Assembly: GCA_937124525.1 (NCBI GenBank)
Contig: CAKZLA010000278.1
Location: 1 to 11,064 of the forward strand
DNA from: an uncultured Desulfobacterium sp.
GTDB lineage: Bacteria; Desulfobacterota; Desulfobacteria; Desulfobacterales; Desulfobacteraceae
Direction: 5' to 3'
Length of the DNA stretch: 11,064 nt
Shown here: one piece after another, positions 1-6,648 of the stretch
Numbering within the stretch: position 1 is the first letter of the stretch
How the letters are laid out: the number at the start of each line of letters is the position of its first letter
Notes under the pieces: generated by a model
Seen by the model: only the letters and a program-made list of their open reading frames with translations
Databases searched by the model: none
Told to the model about the DNA's origin: nothing
Made by a program: the position numbers and the translations under genes

Positions 1-207
1 GCAAACGTTACCGCATTATTAGATTACGACACGACGGAATTTGGTGTCGCAGCGCTCACGAGCAGTGTACTTATTTATCCTATTGCCCATGCGGGTTACT
101 CTACGACTGCGCCAGCGGCTAGTGGTGCAGCGTGTACGGTAGAATACAACAACTCTGCTGGTGCTGATACACGCCCTGTTATTACCGTGACAACGTGCGT
201 TCAGTAA
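1..207 (+). CDS. C-terminal end of a type IV pilin (MSHA-like major pilin), partial
   Basis: An open frame enters from the left edge and ends at a TAA at 205-207, giving 68 residues. The fragment is rich in Ala, Thr, Ser and Val. It has two cysteines near the end (CTVEYNN ... VTTCVQ) about 22 residues apart, as in the C-terminal disulfide loop of type IV and MSHA-type pilins. The stronger argument is the next frame: one base downstream a GTG start opens a second protein with a textbook prepilin peptidase site, so this is the end of one pilin gene followed by another, as in msh/pil operons. The N-terminal half is outside the window. The subclass (MshA-like) is inferred from the loop pattern and gene order only. 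This stretch and the next ~65 bases may not belong to the same replicon as the rest of the window. Confidence 0.62.
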   Translation, partial: ANVTALLDYDTTEFGVAALTSSVLIYPIAHAGYSTTAPAASGAACTVEYNNSAGADTRPVITVTTCVQ

Positions 208-208
208 T

Positions 209-271
209 GTGAAATACCGCGGTTTTACGCTTGTAGAGCTTATTATTACTATCATCATCATTATTATTATT
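209..271 (+). pseudogene. Truncated prepilin: N-terminal methylation signal only
   Basis: A GTG start at 209, one base after the preceding stop, begins MKYRGFTLVELIIT. The G/F cleavage point, Glu at +5 of the mature protein and hydrophobic run match the class III prepilin signal recognised by PilD-type peptidases. After about 20 residues the pilin ends. The frame runs through seven consecutive Ile codons and straight into an unrelated thioesterase without a stop, so read literally it is a 272-residue fusion. No pilin head domain is present. The spacing to the upstream gene supports the pilin being a genuine operon member where it originated. Either the gene was broken by recombination in the triplet tract or two sequences were joined there during assembly. 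A functional pilin-thioesterase fusion is very unlikely, because the thioesterase has its own ribosome binding site and ATG. Confidence 0.7.
242..271 (+). repeat. ATC/ATT trinucleotide tract at the pilin-thioesterase junction
   Basis: There are ten consecutive triplets: two ATT, one ACT, three ATC and four ATT. They encode the pilin helix start. This simple sequence marks the point where pilin-like sequence ends and the thioesterase leader begins. Confidence 0.8.
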
Positions 272-283
272 TTAAGGAGCTAC

Positions 284-1027
284 ATGAACGAGACACACAA
301 TACCGTTGACTCAATCCGGCTTTTCTGCCTCCCCTTTGCCGGGGGAAGTTACTATTCCTATTTCCCCCTGGAAAAGCACATAAATTCCCGTATCTGTTTA
401 ACACCCATTGATTTACCGGGACATGGACGCCGGATGAGAGAGCCTCTTCTCAGTGATCTGGATGATATGTGCGAAGATGTGTACGACCAGATAAGCCATC
501 AACTCAATTCACCCTATGCCATACTCGGGCACAGTATGGGTGCTCTCCTTGGATACCTGGTGACGCAGAAAATTGAAGCCCGGGGCGCTCCACGCCCGGT
601 TCACCTGTTCGTTTCCGGACGGCAGGGCCCCTCTGTTCCCGGTCGCCATAAAAATGTCCATCTGCTTCCTAAAGAGGATTTTATTAAACATCTTCAGCAT
701 TATGGCGGTATTCAGGATGAAATTTTAAAGGAAAAAGATCTTATGGATCTCTTTGAACCCATTATGCGGGCTGACTTTAAAGCCCTGAATTATGCCCATA
801 TTAATAAAACGCCACTCACATCGCCCATCACCGTATTTCTGGGCACAGCCGACACAATCACCTATGAAGAGGCTATGACTTGGCAGGCGGTGACCCACAC
901 CCCAATAACTCTTCATCAATTTCCCGGCGGGCATTTTTTCATTTTTAATAACCTGGCGGATATCGGACGTATTGTTTCTGAAACCATATTGGCGGCACTG
1001 GTTCAGTTCAATAAACAGGCGTTCTGA
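284..1027 (+). CDS. Type II thioesterase (GrsT/RifR-like alpha/beta hydrolase)
   Basis: A 247-residue protein, the usual length for stand-alone type II thioesterases. These release aberrant acyl groups from the carrier-protein arms of NRPS and PKS assembly lines in the cytoplasm. The family signatures are in order: an N-terminal strand with LFCLPFAGGSYYSY (residues 13-26), DLPGHGRR (43-50), the nucleophile elbow GHSMG with Ser84, Asp190 in GTADTIT, and His217 in FPGGHFF. The spacing of the Ser-Asp-His triad matches the family. I chose the ATG at 284 because AAGGAG lies at 274-279, although the frame is open upstream through the pilin remnant. No synthetase or carrier protein is visible nearby, so the partner is unknown; it may act in trans or be the last gene of a cluster lost at the left junction. 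Confident on family, unsure of partner. Confidence 0.88.
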   Translation: MNETHNTVDSIRLFCLPFAGGSYYSYFPLEKHINSRICLTPIDLPGHGRRMREPLLSDLDDMCEDVYDQISHQLNSPYAILGHSMGALLGYLVTQKIEARGAPRPVHLFVSGRQGPSVPGRHKNVHLLPKEDFIKHLQHYGGIQDEILKEKDLMDLFEPIMRADFKALNYAHINKTPLTSPITVFLGTADTITYEEAMTWQAVTHTPITLHQFPGGHFFIFNNLADIGRIVSETILAALVQFNKQAF

Positions 1028-1122
1028 GACCTTCTAAGAAGGTGTGCTTTTTGTCTCTAAGAATGAAGATCCACAGGAAATAAAAAGACGCATTTGTCTA
1101 TGTCTACTACAAAATGTATCAT

Positions 1123-1403
1123 AACCCCCTTTTTCGCTCATTTTTATAACATGCTGTAATCAAACAAAATATCAGCATGATTTTTTGATGTCTAACTTTT
1201 TGGTATTAATAAATTCAGCATGTTATGAAAAAATGAGCGAATTGCAGGTTATAACTGTAGCCAAATCAGACATTTTCAGAGAAGCAATTTGGGCATTTAC
1301 GTGCAAACAGGATCATAATCAACTCCTTCCCATAATAACAGGATTTAATTCTTACCATCAAAATTCCATCATAAGATGGCCCATGTTATGACCAACCCCC
1401 TTT
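1123..1403 (-). mobile_element. Possible insertion-sequence relic flanked by 10-bp direct repeat
   Basis: The 10-mer AACCCCCTTT occurs at 1123-1132 and again at 1394-1403, resembling a target-site duplication. Between them the minus strand has GGAAGGAG (about 1323-1330) six bases before an ATG at 1316. This opens MILFARKCPNCFSENV, then a TGA at 1268-1266, and continues in frame as FGYSYNLQFAHF before a second stop. The CPNC-S-NV-x-FGY-x-N-x-Q pattern resembles the N-terminal zinc ribbon of IS1/IS1595-type transposases. Only this fragment survives. The family is a pattern-based guess. Confidence 0.35.
1133..1241. repeat. Long imperfect inverted repeat (24/26-bp arms)
   Basis: Left arm 1133-1156 and right arm 1216-1241 are reverse complements apart from a two-base length difference in the T-run. 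Both contain TTCGCTCA...AACATGCTG in the left-arm orientation. The 59-bp spacer holds a smaller nested stem (ATCAAA 1159-1164 with TTTGAT 1184-1189). The right arm overlaps the transposase-like relic, so the left arm may be an inverted duplicate of it. Confidence 0.75.
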
Positions 1404-1577
1404 AGAATAAAGGCCTGATAGTGATCACGAGGTGAATTGTCGGGATGTAAAGTGCGGCATTATTGCCGAGGGGATAGGTGCGGACAAAATTTCAGGAATG
1501 GAAACTTTCAACTACTTTTGGGTTTTATATGCAAGAGTAGACATATCTAACATTCTTTCATGTTTATGTTTCGTTGT

Positions 1578-1608
1578 GGGCAGGGCAAATCCCCAATACG
1601 GTCTGCCC
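1578..1608. repeat. REP-like hairpin
   Basis: GGGCAG (1578-1583) pairs with CTGCCC (1603-1608) around a 19-base loop in an otherwise AT-rich region. The local GC-rich stem resembles extragenic palindromes mobilised by IS200-like (RAYT) transposases. Only one copy is visible in the window. Confidence 0.3.
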
Positions 1609-1740
1609 GTGGCAGTTATATGAAGGATGACTATTTTTTTATTTTTTATTAAAAAAACATTGACTTTTAAAAATACAAACCATAAAAGACTACAACTTAC
1701 AAATATTTTTCACTATAGAAGGGAAAAAATAAAAAAGAGA

Positions 1741-1810
1741 AGCCCGATTTGAGAATGTACAATGCGCTAACAACAATCTATTCGGGCTATGAACTCTCAA
1801 TATGAGAGTT
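1741..1810. repeat. Two adjacent hairpins in AT-rich intergenic DNA
   Basis: AGCCCGA (1741-1747) pairs with TCGGGCT (1782-1788). Immediately after it, AACTCTC (1792-1798) pairs with GAGAGTT (1804-1810) around a five-base loop. No T-tract follows, so an intrinsic terminator is unlikely. A structured transcript or decayed element end is possible. Confidence 0.35.
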
Positions 1811-2165
1811 TAACACAAAATGCAAATTCCAAAATCAAATTTTCTTGCAATTGCTTACGCATGCGCTTCGTCTGGAATTTACAATGTTTGTAATTTTTAG
1901 AGTTATGCCGATTTTCGAAATTTGCAGCATTATCATATGGTCCACATTAAAAAAAATCCAGCAAAATGGGCCGAATGCTGGAAAATTTTAGAGATGTAGA
2001 TATGGAGCAGGCGGGCCTGTCTGAACATATTCCTAAAAAACACTTGAGGAATGCGCAGACACCAGCCAAAAAGCCTTGAAAAATAAGGAAAAGCCCGAGG
2101 CATAGAAAAAGTTCCGATAGGGCGATCCCGGTTTTGGACAAAAAGCAATATAAACCTATTGCTTC

Positions 2166-2292
2166 TAACACTACAGCGACACGTTGAGTTAAAATCGCAT
2201 GACAATTGATTTTTAATGATTGCACCAGCAATGGTCATAGGCAAAATAATATGCCTTTTTTATGTAAACTATTAAGTGTCGCTGTAGTGCTA
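2166..2292. mobile_element. MITE-like element with 17-bp terminal inverted repeats
   Basis: The right end GTGTCGCTGTAGTGCTA (2276-2292) is the reverse complement of the left end (2166-2182) with one mismatch, giving a 127-bp element with no coding capacity. Both ends carry TA, compatible with the TA target preference of IS630/Tc1-type transposases; that family assignment is an inference. The interior holds AGGCA/TGCCT (2239-2243 and 2252-2256) followed by a T-run, which resembles a terminator on the plus strand. The right end is about 50 bases from the start of the downstream chemoreceptor gene, so the insertion may have reshaped its promoter. Confidence 0.55.
2239..2261 (+). terminator. Weak terminator-like hairpin inside the MITE-like element
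   Basis: A five-base stem (AGGCA/TGCCT) with an eight-base AT loop runs directly into six T residues. It could insulate the downstream gene from upstream transcription. The stem is short, so this is tentative. Confidence 0.3.
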
Positions 2293-2342
2293 AACGAACC
2301 GGCTTAAAAATACAAATATATTAATTTATGGAGCTACACCTC

Positions 2343-3947
2343 ATGATGAAGAAATTCAAACTCAATACAAAACTTTGGGGCTTAAGCGCATTGCTGCTTG
2401 CGGCGGTGTTGATAGTAGCGCTCAATTCGGTTTGGTCGATCAATGGTATTCTCGAAGGGAACCACCACTATGTCGATGCCTCGGAGTTCGATTCTTTTAT
2501 AATACAAAAAGAGGTCGACCATTTAAAGTGGGTCAATCGAGTCAAGGATCTTTTTATCGAAAAGCTTGATCATACGGATGTTCAAATTGATCATACCAAA
2601 TGCGATCTCGGAAAATTCTTATACGGAGAAAAAGGCAAAGAACTCATTGAAGAATATCCTGAATTCGAGAGCCTGCTTGAGGCCATTAAGCAGCCTCATA
2701 AGCATTTGCATGAATCTGCATATTTGATAGACAAAGCAGTTAAGGAGCAGGGGCACGAAAAAGCCCATAAGGTTTTTACAGCAAAGACGTTGCCAGCGCT
2801 GGCAGAGACCCAGGACAGGATGAAAGTCTTGACCGACAAACTTCATGAAATGAAAGAATCATTTAAAAATAAAATGATTTTTACGGGATCAACTTCGCAG
2901 TGGTCGACAATTGTTTTTACAGCGATTGCCTCTTTTTTGGGCGGCTTGCTAAGTTTTTTTTTGGTTCGTTCCATCACAAAGCCCATCACCCGTATTATCA
3001 CAGGATTGGGTGAAGGTTCAGAGCTGATAGCTTCAGCCTCCAGTCAGATCTCATCGGCCAGCCAGCAATTGGCAGAAGGTTCATCCGAACAGGCGGCCTC
3101 CATCGAAGAGACCTCTTCATCACTGGAAGAAATCTCCTCGATGACCAAACAAAATGCAAATAGTGCAAATCACGCTGACAAGCTTATGACAGAATCCAAC
3201 CAAGTTGTAAGTCAGGCTAACGATTCCATGACTGAACTCACCTGTTCGATGGCGGAAATTTCCAAGGCCAGTAAGCAGACATCCAAGATCATAAAAACCA
3301 TTGATGAGATAGCCTTTCAGACCAATCTTTTGGCACTTAATGCGGCCGTTGAAGCGGCGCGAGCCGGAGAGGCCGGAGCGGGTTTTGCGGTGGTGGCAGA
3401 TGAGGTCAGAAACTTGGCCATGCGTGCGGCCGAGGCGGCTAAAAATACGGCAGAACTTATTGAGGGCACTGTAAAAAAGGTAAATGATGGATCCAAGCTT
3501 GTTTCCAAGACCAATGAAGCCTTCAGCAAGGTGGCAGAAAGCTCCGCTAAGGTGGGTAAACTGGTCGGAGAGATTGCCGCAGCCTCCGATGAGCAGGCAC
3601 AAGGGATCGATCAGGTGAATACGGCGGTGGCCGAGATGGACAAGGTAGTCCAGCAAAATGCGGGCAATGCCGAAGAAAACGCCAGCGCCTCAGAGGAGAT
3701 GAGTGCCCAGTCCGAACAGATGAACGGATATGTTGGCGAACTGGTAGCTCTGGTCGGGGAAAGCAGCAATGGTAGAAAAGGTAAAAACTTATCTATGATT
3801 GAAGCATCAAAGGCCAGAATCCATAAATCTCTGGAGTTTTCGGCTTCGGGAAAAAGGCTCACAAGCAAAGCCATCGAAGTTCACCAGGCAAAGAGAATCA
3901 GCCCGGAACAGGTGATTCCGATGGGTGCTGATTGCATGGACTTTTAA
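2343..3947 (+). CDS. Methyl-accepting chemotaxis protein with extracytoplasmic CZB zinc domain
   Basis: A transmembrane chemoreceptor that would signal through CheW/CheA. I chose ATG 2343 because GGAG at 2330-2333 is nine bases upstream; an ATG at 2328 has none. Order (534 residues): TM1 about 11-31, a sensory segment to about 187, TM2 about 190-208, then signalling domain. The sensory segment carries a CZB-like motif: DHLKW with His60, [13 protein letters not shown] with Cys87, and PHKHLHE with His119 and His123, the expected 3His/1Cys zinc ligands. After TM2 only RSITKPI resembles HAMP; no full HAMP is evident. Methylation-type stretches flank the conserved tip ([20 protein letters not shown], then [13 protein letters not shown], about residues 320-360). 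The C-terminal tail lacks an NWETF-type CheR-tethering pentapeptide. CZB domains are usually cytoplasmic, so the location between the two helices is notable. The gene looks monocistronic. Confidence 0.92.
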   Translation: MMKKFKLNTKLWGLSALLLAAVLIVALNSVWSINGILEGNHHYVDASEFDSFIIQKEVDHLKWVNRVKDLFIEKLDHTDVQIDHTKCDLGKFLYGEKGKELIEEYPEFESLLEAIKQPHKHLHESAYLIDKAVKEQGHEKAHKVFTAKTLPALAETQDRMKVLTDKLHEMKESFKNKMIFTGSTSQWSTIVFTAIASFLGGLLSFFLVRSITKPITRIITGLGEGSELIASASSQISSASQQLAEGSSEQAASIEETSSSLEEISSMTKQNANSANHADKLMTESNQVVSQANDSMTELTCSMAEISKASKQTSKIIKTIDEIAFQTNLLALNAAVEAARAGEAGAGFAVVADEVRNLAMRAAEAAKNTAELIEGTVKKVNDGSKLVSKTNEAFSKVAESSAKVGKLVGEIAAASDEQAQGIDQVNTAVAEMDKVVQQNAGNAEENASASEEMSAQSEQMNGYVGELVALVGESSNGRKGKNLSMIEASKARIHKSLEFSASGKRLTSKAIEVHQAKRISPEQVIPMGADCMDF

Positions 3948-4057
3948 TTCGCAGTAATGTTAAGAAAATGTTTCGTTTTTATTAAAAACATGTTAAATTA
4001 TCCTAATTCTTTAGATTAATGCAAACTATCCCCAAGATAAGGGATTCAGGATAATAA

Positions 4058-4747
4058 ATGAACCAAAAACAGATTACTTTAAATTCAATCTCAATTCTGG
4101 GGACTACACAAGAATTCAGAGATAACGAAAAAGAAAGATATGGATTTCATCATGTTGCTTTGTTCACCCCATTGTTTTTCTTGCTCATCATGTTCCATGT
4201 ACCTGCAACTCTTATTTGGCTGAAAGTCATTCCATTTGAATATCGATTTCATGCTTTATTCTGTGTTCTGGCGGGATTTATTTATTATTGTTTTATCAGA
4301 CGTTATAGTCTCCGTGAACTGGGCTTTCGGACCGACAATCTCAACAGTTCCCTGGGCTGGAATCTTCTGTTTTGTGTGGCCGGGGCAATTGCCTTGTATA
4401 TGACATACAGAGCCGGAATTTTAAGGCCCAAACCCACAAATCCTTTCCCCTATGTTTATGTCTTTTATATATTTTTCCTGGGGCCTGTTCAGGAAGTCGT
4501 TTTCAGAGGAATTTTATTTGCGGAGATGAAACGGGTTCAAATCCTCCACAACAGGTCGTTTTTATTGATATCCACCCTTTCCTTTTGCTTCCTTCATGTC
4601 ATTTACAGACACCCCCCATTGCTTATTATTGCTTTTATAAGCGGACTGACATGGGGAATCATATTCACAAAATGGCCCAATATATGGGGGATATCACTTT
4701 CCCACTCCCTGCTCGGCGCTATGGCACTGTTTCTCGGCGTAATTTAA
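4058..4747 (+). CDS. CPBP-family (CAAX protease/Abi) intramembrane protein with altered motif 1
   Basis: A 229-residue, very hydrophobic protein with about six membrane segments, preceded by AGGA at 4048-4051. It matches CPBP intramembrane metalloproteases (Rce1-like; PF02517). Motif 1 is QEVVFR at Gln145-Glu146-x3-Arg150, motif 2 is FCFLH with His180, and motif 3 is HSLLG starting at His216. In Rce1-type enzymes motif 1 is EExxxR with the first Glu acting in catalysis, and motif 3 is HxxxN. Here those positions are Gln145 and Gly220. The protein may be a variant or non-proteolytic member. Bacterial relatives often serve bacteriocin self-immunity or membrane protein processing, but the context gives no clue. 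It lies 110 bases after the chemoreceptor and is convergent with the PEBP gene. Family confident; activity uncertain. Confidence 0.82.
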   Translation: MNQKQITLNSISILGTTQEFRDNEKERYGFHHVALFTPLFFLLIMFHVPATLIWLKVIPFEYRFHALFCVLAGFIYYCFIRRYSLRELGFRTDNLNSSLGWNLLFCVAGAIALYMTYRAGILRPKPTNPFPYVYVFYIFFLGPVQEVVFRGILFAEMKRVQILHNRSFLLISTLSFCFLHVIYRHPPLLIIAFISGLTWGIIFTKWPNIWGISLSHSLLGAMALFLGVI

Positions 4748-4781
4748 ATCCCATAGGATAACTGAGCCTGTGCATCGTGGC

Positions 4782-4812
4782 TTCATCATTATTTACCCTT
4801 GTTGGTGATGAA
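4782..4812. terminator. Hairpin between convergent genes
   Basis: TTCATCA (4782-4788) pairs with TGATGAA (4806-4812) around a 17-base loop. It lies 35 bases past the CPBP stop. No T-tract follows, so its terminator role is weak. Confidence 0.35.
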
Positions 4813-4847
4813 ATCAACAATCAGCGTCCCAAGCAATTCTGTTGAAT

Positions 4848-4868
4848 GTGGTGACAAAATATCACCAC
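4848..4868. terminator. Perfect 7-bp hairpin, probable bidirectional terminator
   Basis: GTGGTGA (4848-4854) and TCACCAC (4862-4868) form a perfect stem around an AT-rich seven-base loop, directly between the 3' ends of convergent genes. Only a few Ts follow (TTCCTT), so termination efficiency is uncertain. Confidence 0.5.
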
Positions 4869-4872
4869 TTCC

Positions 4873-5352
4873 TTAATCCCTTTTATATCGACCCATCAGA
4901 CGGTTCATTCCAATAAGATGGGGCTCTATCTTTTCCAGGAGCTGCCAAAGGTTCAGTCCTGGTTCCAGAGCCAATACCTTATCCAGTGCCAATACCCAAA
5001 AATAATAATTGTGCAGGCCATGCCCATTGGGCGGCATGGGACCGTTGTAACCGGTTTTTCCGTAATCGGTAATTCCCTGGGTATACAAAGGGGTGCCTTC
5101 ATCCAGATGGGTCACATCTCCGGGAATATTATACAACACCCAGTGAACAAAACCATAGGTTCCTCTGCTGCTTACCAGCGGGGCATCAGGGTCGTGACAG
5201 ATAACGGCAAAGGCCTTTGTTCCCTCTGGCGGGTTTTCCCATGACAACGCAGGTGAAACATCTTCTCCTTCTCCTGTAAACCTGGACGGTATCAGAGTAT
5301 CTTGTTCAAAAGCATCACTTTTTAACTGCATTTTTGACGGTGCAAAGCCCAT
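4873..5352 (-). CDS. YbhB/YbcL-type phosphatidylethanolamine-binding protein (PEBP) family
   Basis: A 159-residue PEBP-fold protein, the usual length of bacterial YbhB/YbcL-like proteins. Their ligand and role are poorly defined. Hallmarks seen: SPALSW (33-38), the ligand-site motif DPDAP (54-58), HWVLYNIP (70-77) and GPMPPNGHG...HNYYF (104-118), the second conserved block around the anion-binding pocket. I chose ATG 5352 because AGGAG (5361-5365) sits eight bases upstream. A longer frame from 5391 adds 13 residues without a ribosome site. No signal peptide is seen, so it is probably cytoplasmic. It is the last gene of the minus-strand block, 219 bases after the first KamA-type gene. It may be an operon passenger rather than part of the amino acid pathway. 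Confidence 0.93.
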   Translation of the reverse strand: MGFAPSKMQLKSDAFEQDTLIPSRFTGEGEDVSPALSWENPPEGTKAFAVICHDPDAPLVSSRGTYGFVHWVLYNIPGDVTHLDEGTPLYTQGITDYGKTGYNGPMPPNGHGLHNYYFWVLALDKVLALEPGLNLWQLLEKIEPHLIGMNRLMGRYKRD

Positions 5353-5571
5353 GATGGTATCTCCTTTGTTTTTGGTTTCTAAATTACGCAATCGTAAATC
5401 ACAAGGGGCTCGATGAACTTAAAATCGGGGTTGATCATAAGATGGGCCACTATACGGAAAACAAATTCATGAAAATCGTTGTCTCCGAATGTGCACATAC
5501 GAAATGACGCCCTTTTTATCCTGTGGGTAATTGCCCCCAATGCCAGAATCATGAAGCATTTAATATGGGTG

Positions 5572-6648
5572 CTACTCAGGAATATTCGGCCATTTGGTGA
5601 TCATGCCATTGTGATTTTTAAGGGTGTATTCCTTATCATCTTTTCCCATGATGTAATAATCGGGCATCAGGGGAATTTTGCCGATATTGGTGGCAATGAC
5701 ATACATGGGCTGGGCCAGCCCAGTGGTATGGCCCCGGAGGGCATCCCGGATAAGTTCGGCGCCCTTTTCAACCGGGGTTCTGAAATGATCAATTCCAGGG
5801 GCCGGTTCACAATAAAAAACATAATAGGGCCGTATGCGAACGGTTAAAAGTTTTTGGTGCAGTTCTTTAAAGGTCTTTGGATCATCGTTTATCCCCTTTA
5901 GCAAAACAGCCTGGTTACCCACATTCACGCCGCAGGTAAGAAGCTTGAATACGGCCTCTGCAGTTTTTTCGGTGATCTCCTTTGGGTGATTGCACTGGGT
6001 GTTGAGCCATATGGGTACCCTGTGGTAACGGCTTAACACCTTTTTTAACCCGTCGGTTATCCTGTGGGGCAATACAATGGGTGTCCTTGTTCCGAAACGG
6101 ATCATTTCAAGGTGGGGAATCTCCCGCAGTTTCCGGATGATATAATCAATTTTGTCGTCTGACAAAATAAAGGGGTCACCACCGGTTATCAGCACATCCC
6201 GAACCTCTTCATGCTTTCGGATCCAGGCCAGGCCCTCTTCCACGTCCATGCGGAGCTTTAAGTCTCTGTCCACAACCAGTTCCTTCCTGAAACAGTGGCG
6301 GCAATAATTGACACAGACATCGGTTACGGTAAAGGCCACACGGTCGTGGTACTGCCTGGCAATGCTGTCCGGGCGGACCTCCTCTGTGTCCCTGTTCTCT
6401 TTCCAGACCAGGTAGTTCTGAATACCGTAGTGATTCACCCGCTCTTGCATGGTGGGCAGCACCTGCCTGCGGATGGGGCAATTGGGATCATCTTTATCCA
6501 TCAGGGAGGCAAAATAGGGAGAGGTACCCCATTTGGTATTCAGAGTCGTTATGGCCTTTTCCTCTTCCGGGGTAAGATTGATGAACTCTTTTATTCTGTC
6601 AAGACTGTTTACGCTGTTTTGAAGCTGTTTTTTCCACTCTTCCATCAT
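5572..6648 (-). CDS. KamA-family radical SAM aminomutase homologue 1 (substrate unknown)
   Basis: A 358-residue homologue of lysine 2,3-aminomutase, a SAM- and PLP-dependent enzyme family that moves the alpha-amino group to the beta carbon. The Fe-S cluster motif is Cys112-x3-Cys116-x2-Cys119 (CVNYCRHC). Arg121, two residues later, matches the LAM Arg that binds the substrate carboxylate. Lys324 in GKIPLMPDY matches the PLP Schiff-base Lys. GGDP (156-159) and the barrel strands follow normally. The two Asp residues by which LAM holds the lysine side chain (Asp293, Asp330) are replaced: Glu281 in YCEPAPG, and no Asp in the YVIATNIG segment. The C-terminal zinc-binding cysteines of LAM are absent. 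AAGGA at 6654-6658 precedes ATGs at 6648 and 6645; either may be the start. It lies downstream of the regulator, likely co-transcribed. An EpmB-like role is less likely, since no EF-P gene is nearby. Confidence 0.85.
   Translation of the reverse strand: MMEEWKKQLQNSVNSLDRIKEFINLTPEEEKAITTLNTKWGTSPYFASLMDKDDPNCPIRRQVLPTMQERVNHYGIQNYLVWKENRDTEEVRPDSIARQYHDRVAFTVTDVCVNYCRHCFRKELVVDRDLKLRMDVEEGLAWIRKHEEVRDVLITGGDPFILSDDKIDYIIRKLREIPHLEMIRFGTRTPIVLPHRITDGLKKVLSRYHRVPIWLNTQCNHPKEITEKTAEAVFKLLTCGVNVGNQAVLLKGINDDPKTFKELHQKLLTVRIRPYYVFYCEPAPGIDHFRTPVEKGAELIRDALRGHTTGLAQPMYVIATNIGKIPLMPDYYIMGKDDKEYTLKNHNGMITKWPNIPE

Larger units (their letters stand above)
1028..2342. other. 1.3-kb gene-poor stretch with mobile-element debris
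   Basis: I see no convincing intact gene here. Short open frames at 1185-1391 and 1432-1623 (plus) and 1933-2244 (minus) lack plausible ribosome binding sites or recognisable motifs. The stretch instead holds a transposase-like relic, inverted repeats and a MITE-like element (listed separately). From about 1620 to 1930 it is strongly AT-rich, with a weak sigma70-like TTGACT at 1660-1665. At 1966-2079 a 37-codon plus-strand frame begins MGRMLENFRDVDMEQAGL and ends KHLRNAQTPAKKP. Neighbouring frames also look protein-like but are broken by stops, suggesting a decayed gene of unknown identity. Confidence 0.6.

Noticed and set aside
209..1027. 272-residue open frame read as one pilin-thioesterase fusion protein
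   Set aside because: The thioesterase has its own AAGGAG and ATG at 284, and its family length is complete from there. The extra 25 residues are a prepilin signal incompatible with a cytoplasmic enzyme.
1368..1379. 12-mer ATCATAAGATGG shared with 5434-5445
   Set aside because: One or more exact 12-mer matches are expected by chance in an 11-kb window, and the flanks do not extend the similarity convincingly.
1432..1623. Plus-strand 63-residue frame from a GTG
   Set aside because: No ribosome site and no recognisable motif. The end runs through the REP-like hairpin. A degraded gene cannot be excluded.
1933..2244. Minus-strand open frames of 94 and 103 residues
   Set aside because: They overlap each other in different frames, have no plausible ribosome site or motif, and cover the left end of the MITE-like element.
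3120..3656. 178-residue minus-strand frame opposite the chemoreceptor
   Set aside because: A shadow of the repetitive coiled-coil coding sequence; the plus frame has clear MCP hallmarks.
5479..5847. 122-residue plus-strand frame opposite the end of KamA homologue 1
   Set aside because: Most of it is antisense to a well-supported radical SAM gene, and it shows no domain of its own.
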